Assembly: GCA_964030475.1 (NCBI GenBank)
Contig: CAXIPT010000003.1
Coordinates: 5,010,706-5,074,705, forward strand
Source of the DNA: Tethya wilhelma
Lineage: Eukaryota; Porifera; Demospongiae; Tethyida; Tethyidae
DNA length: 64,000 nucleotides
Direction: 5' to 3'
Shown piece by piece: positions 33,618 through 44,127 of the stretch (positions are counted from its first letter, which is position 1; every line of letters starts with the position of its first letter). A program made the translations under genes and the position numbers. Below the pieces are notes generated by a model, which saw only the letters and a list, made by a program, of their open reading frames with translations, searched no databases and was not told where the DNA came from.

Positions 33618-36600
33618 NNNNNNNNNNNNNNNNNNNNNNNNNNNNNNNNNNNNNNNNNNNNNNNNNNNNNNNNNNNNNNNNNNNNNNNNNNNNNNNNNNN
33701 NNNNNNNNNNNNNNNNNNNNNNNNNNNNNNNNNNNNNNNNNNNNNNNNNNNNNNNNNNNNNNNNNNNNNNNNNNNNNNNNNNNNNNNNNNNNNNNNNNNN
33801 NNNNNNNNNNNNNNNNNNNNNNNNNNNNNNNNNNNNNNNNNNNNNNNNNNNNNNNNNNNNNNNNNNNNNNNNNNNNNNNNNNNNNNNNNNNNNNNNNNNN
33901 NNNNNNNNNNNNNNNNNNNNNNNNNNNNNNNNNNNNNNNNNNNNNNTATATATAGGTGGGATATAGTGTGGGGGGTACGCTAAATCCCTCCTATATATAT
34001 GGGCGGGCAGGGCAAAATCTTGGCGTACCCCACGCTAAATATCCCACCCATATATATGGGAGGGATTTAGCGTAGGGGTACGCTATTTTCATATATAGGA
34101 GGGATTTAGCGTAGGAGTACGCTATTTTCCTCCTATATATATATATATGGGAGGATTTAGCTGAATTTAGCATAGGAGTATGCTAACCTCCAGTTTTTAT
34201 TGTAACATGAAGTGACTGGGATTTATAGTGCAAGTGGATACACTTTTTCTCATTCAGTTCTACAATGGTAAGGGGGATTTTAGTGTAATTAACAATTCCA
34301 GACCCACTGATTAGGGAAAGGATGTTATTTAAGTGATATTTTGTTGAAAATTACAAGAGATATACTTATAGTGAGTGCGCTGTGTTATAGAGTGATGCAT
34401 ATATGCCTTCTCGTTGGAAAAGGATGCAGCACTTGGGTAGCAAGTCATTGCTGACTGGCCTGTTCCCTGTTAAAAAGAACCTTGAGCAGCTCGAGCACTT
34501 CTTTTCCAGAACTTTCAAAATGCAATACCCAACCGCTGTGAAGGTTTTGGCACCAAGCTTGCAATTTTTGTTGACTTTGTTGGCGACAGATCATAGTCAA
34601 CTTCTGATGTGTCCATTCAAAAGTATATCTCCTAGCTGAGCTATAATAACTGAGACTTGGGAATGATTGTGAGTATCTCAGTAGGTATTCATCTCTAAAA
34701 CAAAGGTACAGGGACTCACTGAGGTGCACACCAACTGGATATGTAGAACTACAAAGCTCTTTTTCTGTATGACATATTTTACACAGTAACTCTCAAAATA
34801 ACATCCCACTTTTTATTCCTCAAAATACAGTACTGGGATTTATAGTCTAAGTGGTAGCTATTGCTCATTTCTACATTGGAAGGGGGAAAATAGCGTGCCC
34901 CTACGCTAAATCCCTCCTATATATATAGGAGGAAAATAGCGTACCCCTACGCTAAATCCCTCCAATATATATGGGTGGGATATTTAGCGTGTGGTATGCC
35001 AAGATTTTGCCCTGCCCGCCCATATATATAGGAGGGATTTAGCGTACCCCCACACTATATATAGGTGGGAGAGATCAAATAGTGTAATTTTATCTATACC
35101 CGATAATGACAGGGTTTTACCTCCTGAAGAATGTTGTTTACGCTGGTTATCATGTACGTGCTGCAGTAGACTTTACCATTTTCACTAAAGGGTATGAGAA
35201 GCGAAGAGAGAAATCAGCAGTATTTCTTTACATTTAACATAGTTTCTTGCAATTCTTAGAAAAACTTACAAGACCATTGTGTAAAAATACTTGATCAAGG
35301 TCTCCCACTCCGAGTCTCTTAGCTTAGGACACTGTGTAAAGATACAAGCAATCACAATCACCTCACACTATAGAGGTTCCGAGAAAACAAACTCACCAGT
35401 TGGTGTTGAGAGCCTTCGATGTCGTCGTGCTCGCGAGAGCTCAAGAAGGCTTTGGCTGCCTTCAGAGCAAGCTGTACTGCCTCTTCAGGGATCACTGGGG
35501 GTGGCCCTGATGATGATGACGATGATAAGGAGGAGGAGGTGCTACAAGTGGACTGGTCACTAGTTTCAGTGCTGGAGGTTGAGGAAGAGGAGGACTCAGA
35601 GGTTGAGGATTCATCGGTTGATACTGGCGGTGGTGGTGGTGGTTCTGTTGTGGTGTACTGGAACGGTAGTCTCTTCAGAATGCACAGAGCAGCAGTGAGC
35701 CGGTAGTCATCTGACAAGATCAAAGACATGTCATGTTAGAGACATTCACATGCAAGGTCACACACTATTGTAAAACCAGTACCAATACAAGTACAGTCAA
35801 ATCCTCTTATATATATCCCAATATCCTTTCTCTATACTGTAAGGTTCTTACACTATGATACTTAATATGCAACCATGTTGCACTTCTCACCAATGAAGGC
35901 CTGTCTGTCCTCATTGGCACTGAGGAGGTAGCACCGAGGGAAGAAGGTATCAGGATGAGTGTCCCCAAACCACAGCACATTGCGGAGGTGAGTACAAATA
36001 CCAACCTATAATGGTACAATATTATTGTGAAATCTTAAACAAAACTGAAAGTCTGTTGTTGTTGTTTTTTTTCTTTCACAAAAACAAACCAGGACTGCTT
36101 GCCTTAGTAGTGAAAGATGAAGCTCCAATGAAGTGATTAACGAGTGTCTCCTTGTTCAGGCTGTGATAAACAATGTCATCTTTCTTCAACGTCCACACAA
36201 AGTATGGGTTAGAGTTTCGGACTGCTCTTGACTGCAACATCATTGGATGCAAGGAATGAGAGAGATGAATTATACACTGAAAATTATATGCAAACACACA
36301 CATTATAGTGAGGTGGGGGGGGGGGCATTCAATCCATGGTCGAGTGCCACACACTTAAATGTATGCTACTAGTTTGTTTGTCATTGACCCCTCTGTGAAC
36401 CCCTTATAGCTACTCTATCTAACACACAAACACACACTCACACACCAGATACTGGTATTCCTCTTCATCACTGAACTCATCTTCAGAGACATTTTCCTCG
36501 CTATCATGACCATCGTCATCATCATCATCATTATCAGAGTCCCCACAACCGAGACTACCTCCTTCAGGTTTCTTAACACTCTGGGGATCATTTCGTGTCT

Positions 36601-38574
36601 TCTTGCCAGGACTTGGCGGCTGGATGCCTCTGTGGTTCTGTAGGAATCTCTGATAGTCCAATTCCACCCATCCTCTCCGTCTCAAACACTTCCGTATTCT
36701 TCTATAAGTACCACAAATCAGAAATATCTTCTTGGACTGCATGGAGAAAAGGGACCAGGTGTGAGTGGTGGAGTGAAGAGATCATTTTCAAGATCAGTTT
36801 GACAGCCTACCTTTCTTAGTCTTTCTGCACCAATCTTGATTCTCTTCATCCTTTCAGTATCGTTCAGCTTTGAAAATGGTCTACTCAGCAACAGCTCCTG
36901 GTCGCTGGACATCTCTCTAGATCTACATTTCAAATTTCCTCTCCCACCACCTTCCTTCTTTGGTGGAGTTACTGCTACTGGTGCTACGTCTGGAGGTGCC
37001 TTCAAAGGGGACCCACCGGCAGATTTGGTCTTCCTCTTCTTGAGCAAAACCGTCGGTGCTGTGAAAGGTTTGTTGGAATGGTGGGTACGTCGTCTTCGAG
37101 TTGCCGGACTATGTGAGGGAGTGTCGGAGGAGACTGGCACTGAACTAGTCTGGGTCATGCCAGTAGCTTCGTTAACACTGGTAGGTGAATTAGTGGTCTC
37201 TGTCGATGATGATGATGAGGTTGAATCACTAGAGTGCTAAGTGGAGCCATAAAGAAACAGTAAATAAACACAAAAATGTACACGTCATAATAGTGTAAAC
37301 TATTGGTATGTATTGTTCATTAGCCTTGTTCCCAGGCTTTCCCCTTTGAAGTTTTACTCAAAGAAAGGAAGGGGAAAACAGGCTCTCCTGTTTCTAAGAA
37401 TCTGGGAATTAGACTACTGTTCATACCTCGGCAGTTTTGTGACTGACTGACTGAGGGACTCGTGGAGTTAGTTTAATGATTCTCCTTGATTTTGGGAACT
37501 GAGCAGCCTTAGGTGGCTTGTATGCAAGTTCCAACTAGAAAGAAAAGAAAACACACTATACATGTCATTGCGCTTTTCAGATAGCCTTGAACCAGGTTCT
37601 CTCCCTCCCTTTGCACGCGGATAATAATTCGCATGCAGAAAAAATTAGCAGGAGAGAGCCTGTTTCGAGGCTACTTTTCAGATAAAGTTACCTCTTTCTT
37701 TCTCTTCCGTTCCAAATGTGTCTGTTGGCGTGTCTGGAAGTCGGTACCCAGGTTCAGAACTATACGCTGACTTCTTTGTGACACTTGAGGCTTGAATGTG
37801 TACTGTGAGAGAGCTTCTGCCTTTCTTGATTCAGCTAGCTGCACCATTCTAGCTTGCACCTACAGTTACAACATATAAAATTTAATGTCAATTCATGTAC
37901 GGTATTTGTATCCTGACCTCAGGCATCCTGGCATTTCTCTCTTGAGCCAGTTTCACACTGAGTGCATTCAGCTTTGGTGCGAAGGTCAGCCGTGGGTCTT
38001 GGTAGGCAGGCACGTTCTTCCTTGTCTCCATCAGTCGGTGGACCACAGGAACACTGTTGCGAGAATTACGAGCAGCTATCTTGAGACTGTATTCATTCAA
38101 CTTTGGTCTGAATGTCAAGTTTTTTTCAACGTCTGTAAGAATCCTCCTACGACAGGATGGCGTCTGATGGTGGACATCGTCACTTGAATAACTTCGAGAG
38201 TGTTTTGCCTTTGGACCTACTTTACTTTCAGGGCTATCCACGTTTGAAACACAGTTGGAATATTGCTGAGGATGAAAAGCTGAACTTGAAGTGCTGATGT
38301 TTCCAGTGTCTTGGTGCAATTCGGTCTTGACAATACACAGAGAGCCCACACATGAAGCTGTAAGGCTGCCTGGGCTATTAGCACGCTGCAACCTAGCTCC
38401 ATCAGCACTGTTGAGGGACACATAGCTCTGCACTTCACGCACTAATTTGGGCAGCTCTATGCCTCCGTCCAGTCCCGGCGAAAGATGTGGTGGAACAGGC
38501 AGAGGAATTTGCATGGAGCTAGAATCAAAGAGACAGCTAGCCGTCTGTGGCATTTCTTGTCTGATAGCTGCCAT
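31979..38574 (-). CDS. TTLL3: TTLL3/8-like tubulin glycylase
   Basis: The protein is a tubulin-tyrosine-ligase-like ATP-grasp enzyme of the glycylase (TTLL3/8) type, expected to act on cilia. Exons in gene order are 38574-37918, 37859-37692, 37534-37427, 37236-36811, 36736-36446, 36231-36103, 36005-35891, 35710-35397, 35331-35270, 35160-35121, then after the gap 33572-33385, 33281-33229, 33127-33011, 32891-32786, 32688-32541, 32477-32413 and 32332-31979. All checked phases agree within each block. Diagnostic motifs are [83 protein letters not shown] and [13 protein letters not shown]. The exon with the ATP-binding KPxxxSRG segment is missing; it probably lies in the gap at 33618-33946 or was lost among the repeats. 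The N-terminal 220 residues carry LTFRPKLN and LTFAPKLN repeats. One intron (36102-36006) starts with GC. The family assignment is firm; TTLL3 versus TTLL8 is not resolved. Confidence 0.9.
33573..33617. repeat. (CA)n tract entering the gap
   Basis: CA repeats next to the acceptor of the ATP-grasp exon run into the 329-base N gap. Confidence 0.9.
33618..33946. other. Assembly gap (329 N)
   Basis: The sequence is unknown. The gap is flanked by a CA microsatellite and by palindromic repeats and lies within an intron, or across a missing exon, of the TTLL3/8-like gene. Confidence 1.
33947..34200. repeat. AT-palindrome repeats, TAGCGTACC family
   Basis: Several GGAGGGATTTAGCGTAGGGG and CCTCCTATATATAT units occur, the same family as 1-560. 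They run in the opposite sense to the array at 34870-35080. Confidence 0.75.
34201..34869. other. Interior between inverted repeat arrays
   Basis: The related blocks ACTGGGATTTATAGTGCAAG (about 34213) and ACTGGGATTTATAGTCTAAG (about 34831) repeat directly near the two ends. A 78-codon plus frame (34403-34639) has no recognisable similarity. Together with the flanking arrays this looks like a roughly 1.1-kb composite element inside the TTLL gene. Confidence 0.45.
34870..35080. repeat. AT-palindrome repeats, TAGCGTACC family
   Basis: The units read AAAATAGCGTACCCCTACGC and CCCTCCTATATATATAGGAG, matching the family at 1-560 and, inverted, at 33947-34200. Confidence 0.75.
36295..36420. repeat. 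Second copy of the GGCACTCGACCAT repeat
   Basis: The reverse complement shares ordered blocks with 7155-7260: a GTAGCTA start, GGGGTCAATGACAAACAAAC, a TTTAAGT segment, GGCACTCGACCAT and a poly-C tract. It lies in a TTLL3/8 intron. Confidence 0.6.
37321..37411. repeat. TAGCCTTGTTCCCAGG MITE-like copy
   Basis: The sequence starts TAGCCTTGTTCCCAGGCTTT and ends with a weaker inverted arm (TCTGGGAATTAGA). It is intronic in the TTLL3/8-like gene. Confidence 0.5.
37582..37674. repeat. TAGCCTTG...CGAGGCTA MITE-like copy
   Basis: The arms TAGCCTTGAACCAGGTTCTC and GAGAGCCTGTTTCGAGGCTA are imperfect inverted repeats. It sits in the intron after the 37859-37692 exon, ending about 18 bp before that exon's end. 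Confidence 0.6.
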
Positions 38575-38752
38575 AGCTTCTTGAGCTTCTTGCTAGCTCT
38601 GACGGTGCCCAGGACCCTCCTTCATAGTATCAAGCGTGCATACAAATTATGCCGTAACCATGACAACCGAACCTAGTCACATGATCTGATCCAATCAACC
38701 TGCCTATGACACGCCCACACAATAAATAGTGCCCACCACGTGGACAAACATC
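38575..38752. promoter_or_regulatory. Bidirectional promoter region, TTLL3-like / ALDH1L-like
   Basis: Only 178 bp separate the two divergent start codons. The interval contains CACGTGG (an E-box core) near 38736 and an AATAAATAG stretch near 38720. Both genes must start transcription here unless one has a distant untranslated exon. Confidence 0.5.
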
Positions 38753-41700
38753 ATGTCTGTCGTCAGATTTCTCTCTCGCTTAGCCCCTAGACAAAGCATT
38801 CGGCCTCTGGTTGCTGCTAGCAGTCAAGCCAGAACGATTCCAGGACTGGTTAATACTGGAAAACTGTCGAGATGGCAGCATCGTGAGTTGATACCTCGCC
38901 ATTTCATAAGTACTTCGGCTGTTCGCTCTCAGGCAGCCGGCAGTGAATCATCTTCAGGATCTATGAGAATTGCTATCATTGGACAGTCCATGTTTGGGCG
39001 AGATGTAAGTAACACAGTCTCACACATTGTTTTGAAAAGTGGGCTAAGCCTGGTATTAAATTACTTTGAAAAAATACATAGGTGTACAAGTTGCTTCGAA
39101 CTCAAGGTCGAAATGTTGTTGCTGTGTTCACTGTCCCTGACATCAATGGCCGTGCAGACCCACTGGCTGAAGTAGCTGAACAAGATGGTGTAGCAGTGTT
39201 CAAGTTTCCTCGATGGAGGACCAAAGGTTCTTCTATACCAGAGGTTAGGCGATTTCTCCCTGCCATCACTTGATCTCGTGTTGTTTTGATTGATGGTTTA
39301 TTGTTGAGATATATATGTTTGTAGTTTTGGGTTACTGAGACTGAATAGAGTGGTATGTTGTGAGCATGTCTTGTTGCTGTAATGGGTAGATACATGACAC
39401 TGTGTGTTGACACATTATCGTACAAAGGTGTTGAGCACATCATATGTCCTGTTGTATTATCTATGATCACATTGAAAAAGACTTTGGAATTAAATGTGTA
39501 TCTGACTAACTGTACTGTTTATGTTTAGCTCATGATATTGGTCACTTTAGCACAAAGTTAAGTCTAAATTTTGCGTGTTAACAAACTCAAAGCCTGCAAT
39601 CTTGTTTTACATTGGGTTGTGGGACAAAATGACACAAGTACATTTAGGTCAATATATTTCAACCAAAAATCACCATAATATTTTAACCTAAGGAATTGAC
39701 ACAAGGAGGGATATAGCACAAAACATTAAATGTGCCCAGCGCACAGTGCACAGTGCACACCGTACAGCGTATTTCTTAAATATATATCCTTTAATTCTTT
39801 TTATATTAAATTTTTGTGAACATGTTTTGATGGCTTTCCTTACCATGTAGCTAAAATACAATACATGCATACAAAGTTTGGGGGAATCTGAGGTGGGTTG
39901 GTCAGGATGCAGAAAAGCCCAAGACTATGATAAAATATCAAACTCACGTGAGGGTCATTCCATGTGAAATCAACACAAGAAAATACCCTGATCAGTAAAG
40001 TACCATGCATGTGCTGCCATTTTTCTACTCGTCAGTGGCAAGACACATTTTGCTTGATTTTGATTGCCTGACACTAAAGTCTATTTGAGTTCACTTGAGC
40101 CTTCTCTTTCTCGCTATAACTTGGCTGTATATCAACCGATTTTAAACACATGGACATGGAGCGTATGTGTATGTTGACTATGACCAATATCCCCAGGATA
40201 GCAACCTCACCTGCACCATTCTGCTGAGAGTCTTGGATGAGATATGTTCCTCTGTCGCAGACATCCCAGAGACCCTCTACTTACAGATGGACAACTGTGG
40301 CAGAGAGAATAAGAATAAATTTCTAATGGGACTCTTGATATTTCAAACACCATTAAAAATAGAAAATTTCACGTAGATTTTGGCAGTATTTAGCCACCCT
40401 TTACCAGTCAAAATCTCTATGTTTTGTCATACGTTGAGTATTGTGACCGCATCAAAGAAATTCTACTTCCGGGACTCAAGTGATCGCGAATAGACTTTAC
40501 CTAAGGATTGCATTCATTGATAGTCAAACTGATCTGGTCCACCATCATGGTTAATGATATTCTTTTTTTTTTTACCCACCACATATTTTGGCAGATTGGT
40601 GGTTTTGGTAAGGATTGCCAATATTAAATCCTTACTGGAAGCTTTGCCACCAAAATTTAATGTGTTAATCATGAAATTTTGACTATCCACCATATTTCTT
40701 CCCTCAAATATTCAGTGCTATATATATGATATATTTATGTACTAATAATAATAGCACTAATGATGCATGATACTTAGCACATACTGATTGTAAGGTTATG
40801 AGAAACTCGTGACATCTTGTGCTCAACAATGCATAGTGTTTACATAGTTCAGAAGTTCAAATATGGAATTGTGTATTTAGTGTCAAAAAGCACATAATTT
40901 CTCATGACTGTTAGTGTGTAATGGCGCAACAAAACAGACAGCTGAATGAAGTTGGCTTTTCAAAAATTGAAATTCAAAAGTCAGAAACCTTGGGTGTTGG
41001 TTCATATGGTGTAGTTTATAAGGCCAAGTGTGACAATCTTCTTTGTGCTGCTAAAGTCTTTCATCGAACACTCTTTGATCCTAATGCATGGAGGAGAGTT
41101 AAACATCAGAATGAGCACAGAGTTCCTTCTGCCAGATTTCTGCAAGAATGTGAGTTTATGAAGGCAATAAGGCATCCCAATATTGTTCAATACCTGGGAA
41201 TCACTGAAGATCCTGAAATAAGGCTACCAGTACTGCTCATGGAACTTATGGACTCAAGTCTTACTGATTTCCTTGAAAATGTGACAAATCCAGTCCCCTA
41301 CCATGTCCAGATTGGCTTTTCTCTTGATGTATCATTGGCGCTTGCATTCCTTCATTCGAATTCTATTATTCATCGTGATCTCTCTGGTAACAATGTGCTC
41401 ATAATTGGAGATGTCAAAGCTAAAGTGACCGACTTTGGGATGGCTAGATTGGCAGTTCTCTCCCCACAGAATTCTTTGACCAAATGCCCAGGTACAGATG
41501 TCTACATGCCTCCAGAAGCTGTAAAAGAGGAGCCAGTGTACAGTGAAAAGATAGATAGCTTTTCACTTGGTGTAATTCTTGTTCAATTATTGACACGAAA
41601 GTTTCCAAAACCAGGAGAAAGGCAAAAGTTGCTTTCGACAACTGATCCCCGTTTTCCAACCATTCAAGTTGTTGTTTCAGAAATTGAACGACGCCATAAT

Positions 41701-44056
41701 CACATCTCGGAGATAGATCCAAACAGCCCTCTCCTTCAAATTGCTCTCGAGTGCTTACAAGATAAGGATGTTAATCGTCCATCTGCTCAAAGGATTTGTG
41801 ACAGACTACTAGTCTTAAAGACAACTGATCAGTACATTATGAGTGTCAGAAATAAAGCTGAGCAAGAAAGACAAATGGAAGATCTGAAAGATCAGCTAGG
41901 GAATTGTCAAAAGCAGATTAAAAGTCTTCAACAAAAGCATGCGGAGCAAATTCTAAAATACCAAGAAAACATGAGAGTTTTAAATGTTCGCTTAGCCGAA
42001 TTGGAATTGCAAAGTGCCTCCCAAATTCATGAAAACCAAGAGTTGAGAGAACTTGTAAAAATTAAAGAACAAGAAGTTGAAGAGAGCAAAAATGAGCTAT
42101 ATTCTGTCACTTCACTCTATCACTTGTTGGATGAAATTGAAAGTCAAGAATCTCGTAAATTTCCAGACCTCCAAACTCAAGAAAAGACTCAACAATCCCC
42201 CAAGGAGTTGTGCAAAGAAGTTGCTGATCATCAGTCAACACAGACTTTAAAACATTCAAAACCACAAAGAGGTGAACAAAAACTTCTTTCCAAAGCAAGA
42301 ATACACCATACACTCCCAACAAAGAGAAAGAGCAAGTCTAGTTTATTTTCACTATTTGAACAATCATTTGAACTGTCATGGAGAAAGGGAAACAAAGCAC
42401 CACATCGAATGTACGGCACAAAATCTGCAGTGTATAAGAGCACAGCATATTTCATGACCTATCGTGGCACCTATGCATATGATTGGAAGAGTGACTGTTG
42501 GACTCAGCTACCAAACTGTCCTCATTTACTTGCTTCTCTTGCAGTAATTCGTGACCTCCCCACTGCCATTGGTGGACAACTACCAGGACAAAATGAATGT
42601 ACTAACAAGCTTATCAGTCTCACTGGAGAAGGGAAAAGTATGAAGTGGGAAGAGATATTTCCTGGCATGCCGACCAAACGAGATAGCTCTACAGCTCTTT
42701 GTTATACTACAGCTCTGATTGTTGCAGGAGGAACAAGTGGAGGGAGAGCTGGGGATATTGGAAGAGTTTTAAAAGCAATTGAAGTTATGAACACCAGCAC
42801 TCTTCATTGGAGTAAAGTTGCTGATCTTCCGTGTCCATTGTATGACCCAACTGCAACAGTGTGTGATCATCACCTCTACATGGTTGGAGGTTGGGATTCA
42901 TCATCTACTTTGGTTAAGCAAGTTTATACCTGTTCTGTGACTTCTCTCCTACAATCTCTTCAACTCAGCACTCCTTCTCCTCAGGCCTCAATTTGGAAGC
43001 AAGTCGCAAATGTCCCCGTTCAAATGTGTTCTTGTGTCTCTCTTCATAATCGTTTGGTGGTTATTGGTGGGAAAGACTCAACTGACAAACCTACTAAAGC
43101 CGTCCATTTATACAATGAAGCTAAGGATTCGTGGGAGATTATCAGTCATATTCAAGGTGCACGTTATGGTTGCCTTGCAGTGGTCTTTTCTGAAACTGTA
43201 TTGATGGTTGTTGGTGGACTAGCTGGTGGTAGAATGACTGACACTGTTGAATTTGCTACAATAGTTTGAATTTTTCTTTAATTGCTTGAATATTTCTACA
43301 ATTGTTAAGTTTTGATAAAAGTAGCAATTTTGCTAGTTACTGTAATTATGCAAATTGTATATGACTATTACCCAAACCTTTAAGCAACACACTTTTCCAC
43401 AGCAACAGTGTGTTATTATGTAGTCTTTTTAGCAACTGCTACCCTTATAAAATGTTTGCGTATGAGTTGAAGGTAAGGGGTTGTCAAAGCGAAAAATGAG
43501 GCTAGCTCAATTGACTACCCTTCTATCATATAGCACAAAAATTTGGTGGATTGTGATGTTGGCAGATTGGCAGTTTTGGTAAGAACTAAATCCGCCTAAA
43601 CAGTTGTTCTAGCAATTTGAAAGCTCCGTACCGCCAAAGTATAATCTGGCAATCATGAAATTTTTGATAAATCTGTCAAATTTTATTCAGGTCAATATTT
43701 TGTGGTATACGGTAGTTAAATTTGGGTAGTATCTATTTAATGCACACCTAAGTACGTTTTAAAATTACTTTCCAATAGGTTGAAAGTCATGTCTAATGAA
43801 CACAGTTTATTCTGTATTCCACACCCACATAAACAGATGGTGACTTTTTACGGGTCCCGGTATGTTGACAATCGTCTCCCTGTGAAGGGTACAGAGGTCA
43901 CTATCAGTGGTCTTGATGATCCTGCTGTTGTCAATAACGACGGTATGTACATTTTTGGAGCTGACGGCAAAAAAGTAAGTTTACTCAGTTACTCTTTCAT
44001 TTAAGCATAATTATCTACAAACAAGCAATTTGCTCTCTCTCTCTCTCTCTCTCTCT

Positions 44057-44127
<71 letters not shown>

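Noticed and set aside
34403..34639. 78-codon plus-strand frame between the palindrome arrays
   Set aside because: No family resemblance or splice context. It is probably chance within a composite repeat.
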